NCBI RefSeq assembly: GCF_001905655.1 | Contig: NZ_JMHT01000007.1 | Span: 124,001 to 188,000 of the forward strand | Length of the DNA stretch: 64,000 bases | DNA from: Mycobacterium sp. ST-F2 | GTDB lineage: Bacteria > Actinomycetota > Actinomycetes > Mycobacteriales > Mycobacteriaceae | Direction of reading: 5' to 3' | Shown here: positions 11,951 to 22,001 of the stretch, piece by piece | Numbering within the stretch: the stretch's first letter is position 1 | Layout: every line of letters starts with the position of its first letter | Made by a program: the position numbers and the translations under genes | Notes under the pieces: model-generated | What the model saw: only the letters and a program-made list of their open reading frames with translations | What the model was told of the DNA's origin: nothing | Databases searched by the model: none

Positions 11951-13459
11951 ATGACATTGACCAACACGTCGCCGGCGGATCACGACGATCTAGCCGAGTT
12001 CGGCTACGACCAACAGTTGCACCGCTCGCTGGGCAAGTTCGCCTCGTTCGCGGCCGGCTTCTCGTTCGTCTCGATCCTGACCACGATCTTCCAATTGTTC
12101 GGCCTCGGATACAGTTTCGGCGGTCCGGCGTTCTTCTGGACCTGGCCTGCGGTATTCATCGGCCAGTTTGCCGTGGCCCTGTGCTTCGCCGAACTCGCCG
12201 CGCGGTACCCGATCTCTGGCGCCATCTACCAGTGGGCCCGTCGCCTCGGCGGTGAGGTGGTCGGTTGGTTCGGCGGCTGGTTCATGATCCTCGCGCAGAT
12301 CATCACGGCGTCGGCCGCGGCCATCGCGCTGCAGGTGGTGCTGCCGGCGGTGTGGTCGGGTTTCCAGATCATCGGCACCGACACCGCTCTCACGTCCGCG
12401 GACGGCGCCGCCAACGCGGTGCTGCTGGGTACCGCGCTGCTGGTGATCACCACCACCATCAACTGCATCGGCGTCCGCTGGATGTCGCGAGTCGCGACCA
12501 TCGGGGTCTGCTGCGAGATCGTCGGCGTCATCGCGGTCGTCGGCGTGTTCTTCACCCATGCACAGCGTGGTCCCCAGGTCGTTTTCGACACCGGCGCAGC
12601 GGGTCCCGGGTACGGCTGGGCGTGGATCGCCTCCGGCCTCATGGCCGCATACGTCATGGTCGGCTTCGGGTCGGCCGGTGAACTCGCCGAGGAGACCCGC
12701 GACGCGCGCCGGGTCGCCCCGCGCACCATCCGCTCGGCGCTCACCGTCTCCGCGCTCGGCGGTGGTCTGATGATCATCGGCGCCCTGATGGCCGCCCCGA
12801 GCCTGACCGATGGGCGCCTGGCGACCGAGGGCCTGCCCTACGTGCTGGGCGCGGTGCTGTCCTCGCCGTGGGGGACCTTGCTCCTCGTCGACGTCGCCAT
12901 TGCAATCTTCATCTGCACCTTGGCCATTCAGACCGCCGCCACCCGTCTGATGTTCTCCATGGCACGCGACCACCGGCTGCCGTTCTCGTCACTGCTGTCC
13001 CGCGTCAATCCGGCTACTGGGACGCCCATTCCGCCGGCCATCGTGGTCGGTGTCGCCTGTGTCGGCGTGCTGCTGGTGAATGTCGGCAACTCCGCGATCT
13101 TCGCGACCCTCGCCAGCGTCTGCATCATCGCGATCTACATCGCCTACCTGCTGGTGACCGCACCGCTCCTGGCGCACCGACTGCGCGGAATGCGTTGGGA
13201 TGCAACGGTCACTGACGCCGGCGGCCGGCCACTGTTCTCGATGGGCCGCTGGGGCCTGCCGATCAACGTGTTCGCCGTGGTGTACGGCGTGGCCATGGTG
13301 ATCAACCTGGCCTGGCCGCGCCCGGAAATCTACGACCCGACCGGCACCATGCCGCTGCTGGTCTGGGCCGGGCCGTTCACCATCGTTGCCATCGTCGCGC
13401 TCGGTGCCCTGTGCTTCCCGTATCGACGGGAACACCCGCGCCCCGTCGGGTCGCTCTGA
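11951..13459 (+). CDS. APC-superfamily permease of the urea/guanidine cassette
   Basis: 502 residues, about 12 transmembrane helices, amino acid/polyamine/organocation superfamily. Features include FASFAAGFSFVSI and TTIFQLFGLGYSFGGPAFFWTWP at the N-terminus (helix I-II region with the unwound GYSFGGP), and the family-typical FGSAGELAEETRDARR in the sixth-helix region. Such permeases sit in urea-amidolyase/guanidine operons and probably import the nitrogen substrate. The ATG at 11951 is preferred over an in-frame TTG six codons earlier. First gene of the five-gene cassette ending at 18680. Confidence 0.85.
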   Translation: MTLTNTSPADHDDLAEFGYDQQLHRSLGKFASFAAGFSFVSILTTIFQLFGLGYSFGGPAFFWTWPAVFIGQFAVALCFAELAARYPISGAIYQWARRLGGEVVGWFGGWFMILAQIITASAAAIALQVVLPAVWSGFQIIGTDTALTSADGAANAVLLGTALLVITTTINCIGVRWMSRVATIGVCCEIVGVIAVVGVFFTHAQRGPQVVFDTGAAGPGYGWAWIASGLMAAYVMVGFGSAGELAEETRDARRVAPRTIRSALTVSALGGGLMIIGALMAAPSLTDGRLATEGLPYVLGAVLSSPWGTLLLVDVAIAIFICTLAIQTAATRLMFSMARDHRLPFSSLLSRVNPATGTPIPPAIVVGVACVGVLLVNVGNSAIFATLASVCIIAIYIAYLLVTAPLLAHRLRGMRWDATVTDAGGRPLFSMGRWGLPINVFAVVYGVAMVINLAWPRPEIYDPTGTMPLLVWAGPFTIVAIVALGALCFPYRREHPRPVGSL

Positions 13460-13493
13460 CCTCCTCCAATCAGCAACTGCCGAAAGGATTCTC

Positions 13494-14354
13494 GTGACTG
13501 TCTCGTCCACCTCAACAACCGCCGCCGCCCGCGCACACGCCCGCGCCCAGGCCGGCACGCACACGGCTGCCATGCCCGTCGTCCCGGCATCGCAGTGGCC
13601 GACGCCGCTGGCCGGTGTCGACGCCGCCCGCCTGACCTGGGCCGAGACGGTGCCCGGCGGCCGCTACACCAGCAAGGTGCTGGCTCGCGGAACCCGGTTG
13701 CGGCTCACCGACATCGACGGCCGCGCGTGTGCGCACCTGCTGTTGTGGCGCGCCGACGCCCCGTGGGAGCGGCTCAACACCGCCGACACCGTCAAGGTGC
13801 CGTGGCAGGCGTACCTCGGTACCGGTCATCCGCTGCTCGACGACCAGGGACGCGTCCTGGCGACCATCGTCGCCGACACCTCGGGTCACCACGACGCCTT
13901 GTGCGGCACCACAACCCGCGTCCAGAACGAAGCCCGCTACGGCGCCGGCACCGCCCATTCGGACAGCCCGGCCGGCCGCGAGCTCCTGGTGCTCGCCGCG
14001 CTCAAGCACGGTCTCGGACCGCGCGACGTCGGCCCCGGTGTGTCGTTCTTCCACGGCGTCCGTGCCGACGATGCGGGTCGATTGGAGTCCACGGGCTCGG
14101 CCGGCCCCGGCACCACCGTCGAACTGATCGTGCACCTGCCGGTGATCGTGGCGATCGCCAACACCGCCCACCCGCTGGATCCGGAGCCGAGCTTCAGCAC
14201 CTCCGACCTGGAGGTCCTGGCCTGGTCCGCTCCCGACGACCTCGCCGAGCTGGCCGCCCGCGCCGAGACCATCGGGCCCGAATACGAACGCGCCCACCGC
14301 AACACCGAAGACGTCTGGACCGCACTGCATCTCACCGAAGGAGCATCCGCATGA
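13494..14354 (+). CDS. Urea amidolyase-associated protein 1 / carboxyguanidine deiminase subunit (DUF1989)
   Basis: 286 residues, DUF1989 fold. Core features: TSKVLARGTRLRLTDIDGRACAHLLLW, the WQAYLGTGHPLL region, SGHHDALCGTTT (metal-type His-His-Asp/Cys) and GVSFFHGVRADDAG. The family was named UAAP1 from its neighbours; work on homologues showed that UAAP1/2 pairs are carboxyguanidine deiminases (CgdAB) converting carboxyguanidine to allophanate. GTG start with AAAGGA eight bases upstream; the first ~30 residues are low-complexity Ala/Arg. Overlaps the next gene by four bases (ATGA), as expected for two subunits of one enzyme. Confidence 0.87.
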   Translation: MTVSSTSTTAAARAHARAQAGTHTAAMPVVPASQWPTPLAGVDAARLTWAETVPGGRYTSKVLARGTRLRLTDIDGRACAHLLLWRADAPWERLNTADTVKVPWQAYLGTGHPLLDDQGRVLATIVADTSGHHDALCGTTTRVQNEARYGAGTAHSDSPAGRELLVLAALKHGLGPRDVGPGVSFFHGVRADDAGRLESTGSAGPGTTVELIVHLPVIVAIANTAHPLDPEPSFSTSDLEVLAWSAPDDLAELAARAETIGPEYERAHRNTEDVWTALHLTEGASA

Positions 14355-14995
14355 GCACCGCCATCGACTCGGTCCCCGCGCTGGTTTCCGGCACGACCAT
14401 CCTCGACGAGATCGTCGACGCCCGCGGCCCCTGGTCGGCGATCGTCAAGGAAGGCGATGTGCTGACCATCGTCGACCTGCACGGCAACCAGGCCGTCGAC
14501 ACCCTGATCTACGGGGCGCACGACACGTCGAAGCGCTACAGCGCCCAGACGACCATCACGGCACAGCGGTCACTGTTCGTCGGCACCGGAACAGTGTTGC
14601 GGGACAGCGACGGTGGGGCGCTGATGACCGTCGTGGCCGACGAGGTCGGCAACCACGACACCGTCGGCGGCGCGTGCTCGCAGGAGTCCAACACGCTGCG
14701 CTACGGCCACCACACCCGGCACCAGCACGCCTGCGTGGAGAACTTCCTGATCGAAGGCGCGCGGTACGGCCTCGGAAAACGCGATCTGGCACCGAATCTC
14801 AACTTCTTCATGAACGTGCCGGTCGAGGCCGACGGCACCCTCGGCATCGTCGACGGGTTGTCGGCGCCGGGGCTGCGGGTCGCGCTGCGCGCCGACACCG
14901 ACGTCCTCGTGCTGGTGTCCAACTGCCCGCAGATCAACAACCCGTGCAACGGCTTCGATCCGACGCCGGTGCGGATGATCGTCACCCGCCCATGA
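14351..14995 (+). CDS. Urea amidolyase-associated protein 2 / carboxyguanidine deiminase subunit (DUF1989)
   Basis: 214 residues, the partner DUF1989 protein. Visible motifs: DLHGNQAVDTLIYGAHD, VADEVGNHDTVGGACSQESN, the His-rich GHHTRHQHACVENF, LNFFMNVP and the C-terminal SNCPQINNPCNGFDPTPV. The His/Cys clusters suit a metal-dependent hydrolase/deiminase site. Start codon overlaps the UAAP1 stop; stop overlaps the ATG of the carboxylase gene. Role inferred from characterised CgdAB homologues and from context. Confidence 0.87.
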   Translation: MSTAIDSVPALVSGTTILDEIVDARGPWSAIVKEGDVLTIVDLHGNQAVDTLIYGAHDTSKRYSAQTTITAQRSLFVGTGTVLRDSDGGALMTVVADEVGNHDTVGGACSQESNTLRYGHHTRHQHACVENFLIEGARYGLGKRDLAPNLNFFMNVPVEADGTLGIVDGLSAPGLRVALRADTDVLVLVSNCPQINNPCNGFDPTPVRMIVTRP

Positions 14996-17004
14996 CCGTC
15001 ACCGTGCTTCGACCCGGGCCGAGCACCACCGTCCAGGACTGGCCGGGCCGCATCGGCTACTGGCAGGTGGGCGTGCCGCCGTCAGGTCCGATGGACGACC
15101 TGTCGCTGCGGCTGGCCAACCTCGCGGTCGGTAATGCCGAGGGCGCGCCCGGCCTGGAGGCGACGATGGCCGGTCCGACACTGGGATTCGATGAGGCGAC
15201 CGTCGTCTGCGTCACGGGTGCCCCGGTCTCGGTGACGCTCGACGGGGTGCCGGCGCGGCAGTGGGCACCCATCGCGGTGCCCGAGGGCGGTGTGCTCGAG
15301 ATCGGTGCGGTGCAGGGCGTCGGGATGCGCATCTACATCGCGGTGGCCGGCGGCATCGAGGCCGAGGCCTACCTCGGCTCGCGCTCGACGTTCACGCTCG
15401 GCAAGTTCGGCGCCCTCGGCCGCGCGCTGGCCGCCGGTGACCGCCTCGACCTGGGTGCCGCGGTGGGGCGTCCGCGCCGGCTCACCGACGAGGAGGTCCC
15501 GTCGATCGGCCACGAGTGGCGCCTGGCGGTCACCGAAGGACCGCACGGCGCGCCGGAGTTCTTCACCCGGGCCGACATCGAAACCCTCTACGAGGCCACG
15601 TATCTGGTGGACCACAACCTGGACCGCACCGGCGTACGCCTGGTCGGGCCCAAGCCCCAGTGGACCCGGCCCGACGGCGGTGAGGCGGGCCTGCATCCCT
15701 CCAACATCCACGACACGCCGTATTCGGTTGGCGCCCTGGACTTCACCGGTGACACCCCGATCCTGCTCGGCCCGGACGGCCCCAGCCTCGGCGGCTTCGT
15801 CTGCCCGGTGACGGTGACATCTGCCGATCGCTGGAAGCTCGGCCAGCTGACCCCCGGCGACCGGGTGCGCTTCGTCCCGGTGCGGGCCAGTGCCGCCGCA
15901 CCGCTGGCGGCCCTCGGTATGTCGCGACGGGCGGCCTCGCCCGTGGTGCGCAGTCCCCGCGGTGACGGCGACGACGGCGTCCTGCACCGCGGCGTCACCG
16001 GCGACGGGACGACGTCGATGACGTTGCGCCGCAGCGGTGATGACAACCTCCTGGTCGAATACGGAACGATGACACTGGATTTGGTGCTGCGGGCGCGGGT
16101 GCACGCGCTGCACACCGCGATCGAGGCCCACCGCCCCCGCGGGATCATCGACCTGACACCCGGAATCCGTTCGCTGCAGGTCAAGTTCGACGCCGCGCTC
16201 ACCGACCACCAGACGATGACCGCCTTCGTGCTCGACATCGAGTCCGCGCTCGGGCCCGTCGACCGGTTGGTGCTGCCGAGCCGCTCGGTGCGGTTGCCGC
16301 TGAGCTGGGACGACCCCACCATCCGGCTGGCCATCGAGCGGTACCAGAACGGCGTGCGCGACGACGCCCCGTGGTGCCCCAGCAATATCGAGTTCATCCG
16401 CCGCATGAACGGCCTGGAATCCCACCAGGAGGTGTTCGACATCGTCCACGCGGCAAGCTATCTCGTGCTCGGCCTGGGCGACGTCTACCTGGGCGCCCCG
16501 GTCGCGACCCCCGTCGATCCCCGGCACCGGGTGGTCACCACCAAGTACAACCCGGCGCGTACCTGGACTCCGGAGAATGCGGTGGGTATCGGTGGTGCCT
16601 ATCTCTGCATCTACGGTATGGAAGGCCCGGGCGGCTACCAGCTGATGGGCCGTACCACCCAGGTGTGGAACCACCGATACCCGCTGTCCGCGCCCGGTTT
16701 CGAGCCCGAACAGCCCTGGCTGCTGCGGTTCTTCGACCAGGTGTCGTGGTATCCGGTGTCCTCCGATGAACTGACCGATCTGCGTGCTGACGTCGCTGCC
16801 GGGCGCGGCACCGTCGACATCACCGACGGCGAGTTCCGCATCGCGGACTACCTGGACTTCCTCTCGCGGGAAGCCGAAGACATCGCCGCGGTACGGCAGC
16901 GGATGACCATTGCCCGGGGCGAGGAGCGGGCCCGCTGGGAGGCCAGCGGTGAGATCGGGGCACGCAAGAAACGGTGCGCCACAACAGGACAGGAAGTCGC
17001 GTGA
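14992..17004 (+). CDS. Urea/guanidine carboxylase, carboxyltransferase part only
   Basis: 670 residues. N-terminal half is an AHS2/KipA-type module (LRPGPSTTVQDWPGR, GVPPSGPMDDLSLRLANLAVGN); C-terminal half is AHS1/KipI-type (DLTPGIRSLQVKFDAA), followed by the urea-carboxylase signature YNPARTWTPENAVGIGGAY and YGMEGPGGYQLMGRTTQVW. Together these are the carboxyltransferase domain of biotin-dependent urea carboxylase. Full enzymes are ~1200 residues with an N-terminal biotin carboxylase and a C-terminal biotin carrier; here both are missing, with no MKM-type biotinyl motif and no separate genes nearby. The ATG overlaps the UAAP2 stop, so the truncation is not an annotation artefact. Needs partner subunits in trans, or has altered function. 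Confidence 0.85.
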   Translation: MTVTVLRPGPSTTVQDWPGRIGYWQVGVPPSGPMDDLSLRLANLAVGNAEGAPGLEATMAGPTLGFDEATVVCVTGAPVSVTLDGVPARQWAPIAVPEGGVLEIGAVQGVGMRIYIAVAGGIEAEAYLGSRSTFTLGKFGALGRALAAGDRLDLGAAVGRPRRLTDEEVPSIGHEWRLAVTEGPHGAPEFFTRADIETLYEATYLVDHNLDRTGVRLVGPKPQWTRPDGGEAGLHPSNIHDTPYSVGALDFTGDTPILLGPDGPSLGGFVCPVTVTSADRWKLGQLTPGDRVRFVPVRASAAAPLAALGMSRRAASPVVRSPRGDGDDGVLHRGVTGDGTTSMTLRRSGDDNLLVEYGTMTLDLVLRARVHALHTAIEAHRPRGIIDLTPGIRSLQVKFDAALTDHQTMTAFVLDIESALGPVDRLVLPSRSVRLPLSWDDPTIRLAIERYQNGVRDDAPWCPSNIEFIRRMNGLESHQEVFDIVHAASYLVLGLGDVYLGAPVATPVDPRHRVVTTKYNPARTWTPENAVGIGGAYLCIYGMEGPGGYQLMGRTTQVWNHRYPLSAPGFEPEQPWLLRFFDQVSWYPVSSDELTDLRADVAAGRGTVDITDGEFRIADYLDFLSREAEDIAAVRQRMTIARGEERARWEASGEIGARKKRCATTGQEVA

Positions 17005-18680
17005 CGGATCGGATCAACGCCGCGTTCGCGGCCATCGCACAGCGGCCGGAAGCGTTCATCACGGTGCGAGACGAGGATGACGTGCGCGCTGATGTTGCGC
17101 GGGCGGTCGGACCGCTTGCCGGTCGGCTGCTGGCCGTCAAGGACAATGTCGACGTCGCCGGTCTGCCAACCACGGCGGCGTGCCCGGGCTACGCCTACAC
17201 GCCGGACGTCGACGCTCCAGTGGTGGCGGCGTTGCGGGCGGCCGGTGCGGTGGTGATCGGCAAGACCAACCTGGACCAGTTCGCCACCGGTTTGGTCGGA
17301 ACCCGTAGCCCCTACGGCGCGGTGCGCGACGCGCGCCGGCTGGACCGGATCTCCGGTGGCTCGTCGTCGGGTTCGGCGGTCGCGGTGGCCATCGGCGCGG
17401 CCGATCTCGGAATCGCCACGGACACCGCGGGATCCGGGCGGGTGCCGGCGGCGTATCAAGGATTGGTCGGCATTAAGGCGACCGTCGGTCTGGTGTCGAC
17501 GACCGGTGTCGTCCCGGCCTGCCCGAGCTACGACTGCGTGACGATCCTCGCGCGCGACCAGCCCACCGCGGAGGACGCGATGGCGGTGATGGCGACGACG
17601 ACGCAGCGGCCGTGGCCGACGTCGACCCGGTTCGCCGCCCCCGCCGTCCCGACCCTCGCGATCCCGACCGAACTGCCTGCCATGGCGCCCGGTTGGGATG
17701 CCGCGTTCCAGCGCGCCGTCGACGCTGCGCGGGACGCCGGAATGCGCATCGTCCCCATCGATCTGACAGATTTCCTGGCGGCCGCTCGACTGCTGTACGA
17801 GGGTGCGCTGGTCGCCGAGCGCACAGAGGCGGTGGGGGACTTCATCATCGGGGCCGGTGCTGATGCCGGCCTGGACCCGACGGTGGCGGCGATCATCAGT
17901 GCCGGAGGGAGTCATTCGGCGACGGGCTTGCTACGTGATCGCCGCGAGCTGGACCGCTTGCGGGACCGGGCATTCGGGGTATTGGGGGAGTGCGACGCAC
18001 TCCTGGTTCCCACAGCGCCGCTGCAGCCGACGCTCGCCGAGGTTGCGGCTGACCCGGTCGGTGTCAACGCGCGGATCGGCACCTACACCAATTTCTGCAA
18101 TCTGTTCGACATGTGCGGCGTCGCGGTACCCGCCGGCGAGGTCGCCGAACCAGATGGCACCACAGCACAATTCGGGGTGACGGTGCTGGGCCGAGCCTTC
18201 GACGACGCGGTGGTGGCCGACATCGCGGCCCGGCTGGGCGGTGGCGAGCGCGGTGCGGTGGCGTCCTGGCCGGAGCGGGCCGGCGCCGGAGTGCTGACGC
18301 TGGTGGTCGCCGGTGCGCATCTGCGGGACCAGCCGCTGGCCGGTCAGCTCCACGATCTCGGCGCGCGCTGGGACGGTCCGGCTCGCACCGCCGAGCGCTA
18401 CCGGATGACCGCGCTGCCGTCCGGTAAGCCCGCGCTGGTGCGGGTGCCGAGCGATGGGCGGGCGTTCGAGGTCGAGCGCTGGTCGCTGTCGCCCGCGGCA
18501 TTGGGCCGATTCCTCGCCGCTTTGCCGACACCTATGGGACTGGCGGCGGTGGAACTCGACGACGGGTCGTGGGAAACCGGGTTCGTGTGTGCCGACGAGG
18601 CGGCCATCGCGGCGCCCGACATCTCGGAGTTCGGCGGCTGGCGCGCCTACCTGCAGGCTCGGGAGTTCGCCACCCAGTGA
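17001..18680 (+). CDS. atzF: Allophanate hydrolase AtzF
   Basis: 559 residues. Amidase-signature domain (1-~410) with Ser-cisSer-Lys triad: K47 in LLAVKDNVDVAG, the SSSGS loop at 121-125 and S145 in TDTAGSGRVPA. The C-terminal ~130 residues (VLTLVVAGAHLRDQPLAGQL ... MGLAAVELDDG) are the AtzF-specific second domain. Hydrolyses allophanate to CO2 and ammonia, the last step of urea-amidolyase and guanidine pathways. GTG start overlapping the carboxylase stop by four bases. Cysteine and serine motifs intact, so expected active. Confidence 0.92.
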   Translation: MTDRINAAFAAIAQRPEAFITVRDEDDVRADVARAVGPLAGRLLAVKDNVDVAGLPTTAACPGYAYTPDVDAPVVAALRAAGAVVIGKTNLDQFATGLVGTRSPYGAVRDARRLDRISGGSSSGSAVAVAIGAADLGIATDTAGSGRVPAAYQGLVGIKATVGLVSTTGVVPACPSYDCVTILARDQPTAEDAMAVMATTTQRPWPTSTRFAAPAVPTLAIPTELPAMAPGWDAAFQRAVDAARDAGMRIVPIDLTDFLAAARLLYEGALVAERTEAVGDFIIGAGADAGLDPTVAAIISAGGSHSATGLLRDRRELDRLRDRAFGVLGECDALLVPTAPLQPTLAEVAADPVGVNARIGTYTNFCNLFDMCGVAVPAGEVAEPDGTTAQFGVTVLGRAFDDAVVADIAARLGGGERGAVASWPERAGAGVLTLVVAGAHLRDQPLAGQLHDLGARWDGPARTAERYRMTALPSGKPALVRVPSDGRAFEVERWSLSPAALGRFLAALPTPMGLAAVELDDGSWETGFVCADEAAIAAPDISEFGGWRAYLQAREFATQ

Positions 18681-18702
18681 TTTGTGCACGAATCCCTACC
18701 GG

Positions 18703-19496
<794 letters not shown>

Positions 19497-19500
<4 letters not shown>

Positions 19501-20168
19501 GAGAACGATTCCTTCAGGGTGCTCAGGTGGGTGCGGCTGGCGTCGGCGGCCGCGGCGGGATCACGCGCCACGATGGCGTCGGCGAGCTGCTGGTGTAGGG
19601 CGTGGTCGCACGGCTCCGAGGCGATCGGGCGAATTTTGAGCATGTCGATCATCGCGAGCCGTAGTCGGGGGAGGAACAGGTCGAACAACTGGATCAGTAC
19701 GTCGTTGTGGGCCGCAGCGATCACCGCGCGGTGAAATGCCATGTCCGCGTCCACATGTTCGGGTACCGACTGGCCGGTGACGCCGCGGGCGGCGAGGGTG
19801 CGCCGGATGACGCGAATGTCGGCCGGCGTGCGGCGGGTGGCCGCCAATGCCGCGCCCTCGGCCTCGATGGCGATGCGGGCTTCGATCACCGAGGCGATGT
19901 TCGCGCTGCGCAGCACGGTGTCCCAGTCGTCGGGGACATCGAGGGCGGTGACGAACACGCCGGCGCCCTGGCGGCTGTCGAGGACGCCTTTTCCGGCGAG
20001 TTCGCGGATGGCCTCGCGCAGGGTCGAGCGGCCGACGCCGAGCTGGGCGGCCAGGGTGGTTTCACCCGGAAGGCGTTGTCCCAGTGCCCATTCGCCGTCT
20101 TTGATGCGCGTCAGCAGGAGCTGTGCGGCTTGCGCCGCCAGGGGTTGACGCTGTACCTGCGCGACCAT
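19497..20168 (-). CDS. GntR-family (FadR/FCD type) transcriptional regulator
   Basis: 223 residues. N-terminal winged helix: LAAQAAQLLLTRIKDGEWALGQRLPGETTLAAQLGVGRSTLREAIREL; C-terminal all-helical FCD effector domain with AFHRAVIAAAHN providing metal-site Asp/His candidates. Ribosome site AGAGAGG is four bases before the ATG. Divergent from leuA with 45 bp between its start and the leader peptide, and followed by the orphan ABC ATPase. Ligand unknown; control of its own operon and possibly of leuA is inferred from position. Confidence 0.88.
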
Positions 20169-20198
20169 GAAACCTCTCTACTTGTCTGAGGAGTTGTG

Positions 20199-20204
20199 TA
20201 TAGT
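20199..20204 (+). promoter_or_regulatory. -10 box of the leuA leader transcript
   Basis: TATAGT, ten bases before the ATG of the leader peptide, in an AT-richer stretch of the GntR/leuA divergent region. A -35 hexamer is not clear. Start of transcription is expected near 20211. Confidence 0.5.
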
Positions 20205-20213
20205 CTAGCCATC

Positions 20214-20255
20214 ATGACGCGCGTGCTCCTCCTTGGCTGCCGCGGCGGGGTCTGA
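20214..20255 (+). CDS. leuL: leuA leader peptide (13 codons, three consecutive Leu)
   Basis: ATG to TGA encodes MTRVLLLGCRGGV, with CTC-CTC-CTT as codons 5-7. It lies between a -10 box and leuA, the standard position for a transcription-attenuation leader peptide. When charged tRNA-Leu is scarce the ribosome would stall on the Leu run and alter folding of the following RNA. Too short to recognise by homology; the call rests on the Leu run, the position before leuA and the presence of downstream hairpin-forming sequence. Confidence 0.65.
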   Translation: MTRVLLLGCRGGV

Positions 20256-20263
20256 CACGACCG

Positions 20264-20280
20264 GCCCCCTGCCGTGGGGC
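20264..20280 (+). promoter_or_regulatory. Hairpin in leuA leader
   Basis: GCCCC (20264-20268) pairs with GGGGC (20276-20280) around a 7-nt loop, nine bases after the leader-peptide stop. Could be the anti-antiterminator or terminator stem of an attenuator. A U-run is not seen, so the exact mechanism is open. Confidence 0.35.
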
Positions 20281-20327
20281 TTCGTCGCGACCGGTCACTT
20301 CCTCACCTGACCGAAAGCAGACCACTC

Positions 20328-22001
20328 ATGAGCACCACCTGGAACCGTCAACAACCGTCGTCCATGCCCTGGCATCGCTACACCGATGTCTTCAATCGTG
20401 TGGAAGTCCCTATCGCACACAGGGATTGGCCCAACAACCGAATCACCGCCGCGCCGCTCTGGGTTCCCGTCGACCTGCGCGACGGCAACCAGGCCCTGGC
20501 TGAACCGATGGACCCCGATCGCAAACGTCAGTTCTTCGAACAGCTCGTCGCCATCGGCTACAAGGAGATCGAGGTCGGCTACCCGTCTGCCTCGCAGACC
20601 GACTTCGACTTCGTCCGGCTGCTCGCCGAAACCGACATCGCACCAGACGATGTCACCATCGCGGTGTTCACCCCGGCCCGCCGCGACCTGATCGAGCGGA
20701 CCGTCGAATCGGTGCGGGGCATGCGCAACGACGTCGTCATCCACATGTACACCGCGACCGCGCCGACGTGGCGAAACACCGTGCTGGGCAAGGATCGTGA
20801 CGAGCTGCGCAGTCTGATCCTGCATGGCGCGCTCGACGTGCTGACGTTGACGGAGGACATGCCGAACGTCAGGTTCCAGTTCTCCCCGGAGGTGTTCAAC
20901 CTCACCGAGCCCGATTATGTGCTGGAACTCTGTGACGCCGCAACGCAGCTGTGGGACGCCACCGCGGATCGGCCGGTGATCCTGAATCTGCCTGCGACCG
21001 TGGAGGTGGCGACGCCCAACGTGTATGCCGATCAGATCGAGTACATGCACCGGAACCTCGCCCGCCGCGATGCGGTGATCCTGTCGATACACCCGCACAA
21101 CGACCGGGGGACAGGCGTGGCCTGTGCCGAATTGGCAGTCCTGGCCGGGGCGCAACGCGTCGAGGGCTGCGTGTTCGGCAATGGCGAGCGCACCGGCAAC
21201 GTCGACATCGCCACCCTGGCGCTGAATCTGTATGCGCAGGGCGTCGACCCGATGATCGACTTCTCCGACATCGACGCGATCGCCCGCACGGTCGCGCACT
21301 GCACGCGGATGCCCATCCACGAGCGGCATCCGTACGTCGGCGACCTGGTGCACACCGCGTTCTCCGGCACGCATCAGGACGCCATCAAGAAGGGCCTGGC
21401 CGAACATAGTGCCCGGGCCGCTGCGGAGAACAAGTCGGAACGCGAAATCGATTGGCGCGTACCGTATCTGCCGATCGATCCGGCCGACATCGGCCGCAGC
21501 TACGACGCCGTCATCCGGGTCAACTCACAGTCCGGAAAGGGCGGCATCGCCTATCTGCTGCACACCGGGTACGGACTGGACCTGCCCCGACGGCTGCAGA
21601 TCGACTTCGCCCGCCATGTCCAGGCCCACACCGACGGCAGTGGCACCGAAGTGACGGCCGCTGAGCTGTACGACTTGTTCGAGGCGACCTACCTGGGCTG
21701 CGGCGGCCCCGTCGAGCTGAAGGATTGGCACACCAACAGCGACGAGACCACCGAGATCACCGTGACCGTCAACGGGATTGCGCACACGAGCACACATCGC
21801 GGCGTCGGTCCGGTCGAAGCGCTGACCCTGGCACTGGCCGACGTGGGCCGGACCGTCGAGATTCTGGGCCTGACGCAGCAGTCCATCGGCGCGACGGCGG
21901 TCACCTACCTCGAACATCGCGGCGGCTGGGCCTGTGGCCGCAGCGACTCGGTGCTCACCGCGTCACTGGCCGCGGTGATCCGGGCGGCTAACGCGTCCTG
22001 A
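20328..22001 (+). CDS. leuA: 2-isopropylmalate synthase LeuA
   Basis: Condenses acetyl-CoA with 2-ketoisovalerate, the first committed step of leucine synthesis. Residues ~60-330 are the TIM-barrel: [13 protein letters not shown], the metal-binding [17 protein letters not shown], and [10 protein letters not shown]; the C-terminal ~130 residues are the leucine-sensing regulatory domain. 557 residues, normal for the actinobacterial type-2 enzyme, but without the long repeat insertion seen in M. tuberculosis LeuA. ATG at 20328 begins the conserved [17 protein letters not shown]. The leader peptide points to real biosynthetic regulation. In M. tuberculosis leuA is elsewhere (near ask/asd), so this may be a second copy or a relocated one. 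The 3' end overlaps bcp. Confidence 0.93.
   Translation: MSTTWNRQQPSSMPWHRYTDVFNRVEVPIAHRDWPNNRITAAPLWVPVDLRDGNQALAEPMDPDRKRQFFEQLVAIGYKEIEVGYPSASQTDFDFVRLLAETDIAPDDVTIAVFTPARRDLIERTVESVRGMRNDVVIHMYTATAPTWRNTVLGKDRDELRSLILHGALDVLTLTEDMPNVRFQFSPEVFNLTEPDYVLELCDAATQLWDATADRPVILNLPATVEVATPNVYADQIEYMHRNLARRDAVILSIHPHNDRGTGVACAELAVLAGAQRVEGCVFGNGERTGNVDIATLALNLYAQGVDPMIDFSDIDAIARTVAHCTRMPIHERHPYVGDLVHTAFSGTHQDAIKKGLAEHSARAAAENKSEREIDWRVPYLPIDPADIGRSYDAVIRVNSQSGKGGIAYLLHTGYGLDLPRRLQIDFARHVQAHTDGSGTEVTAAELYDLFEATYLGCGGPVELKDWHTNSDETTEITVTVNGIAHTSTHRGVGPVEALTLALADVGRTVEILGLTQQSIGATAVTYLEHRGGWACGRSDSVLTASLAAVIRAANAS

Noticed and set aside
14674..14991. Longer N-terminus for the carboxylase within UAAP2
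   Set aside because: The extra frame is a shadow of UAAP2 and has no biotin carboxylase features.
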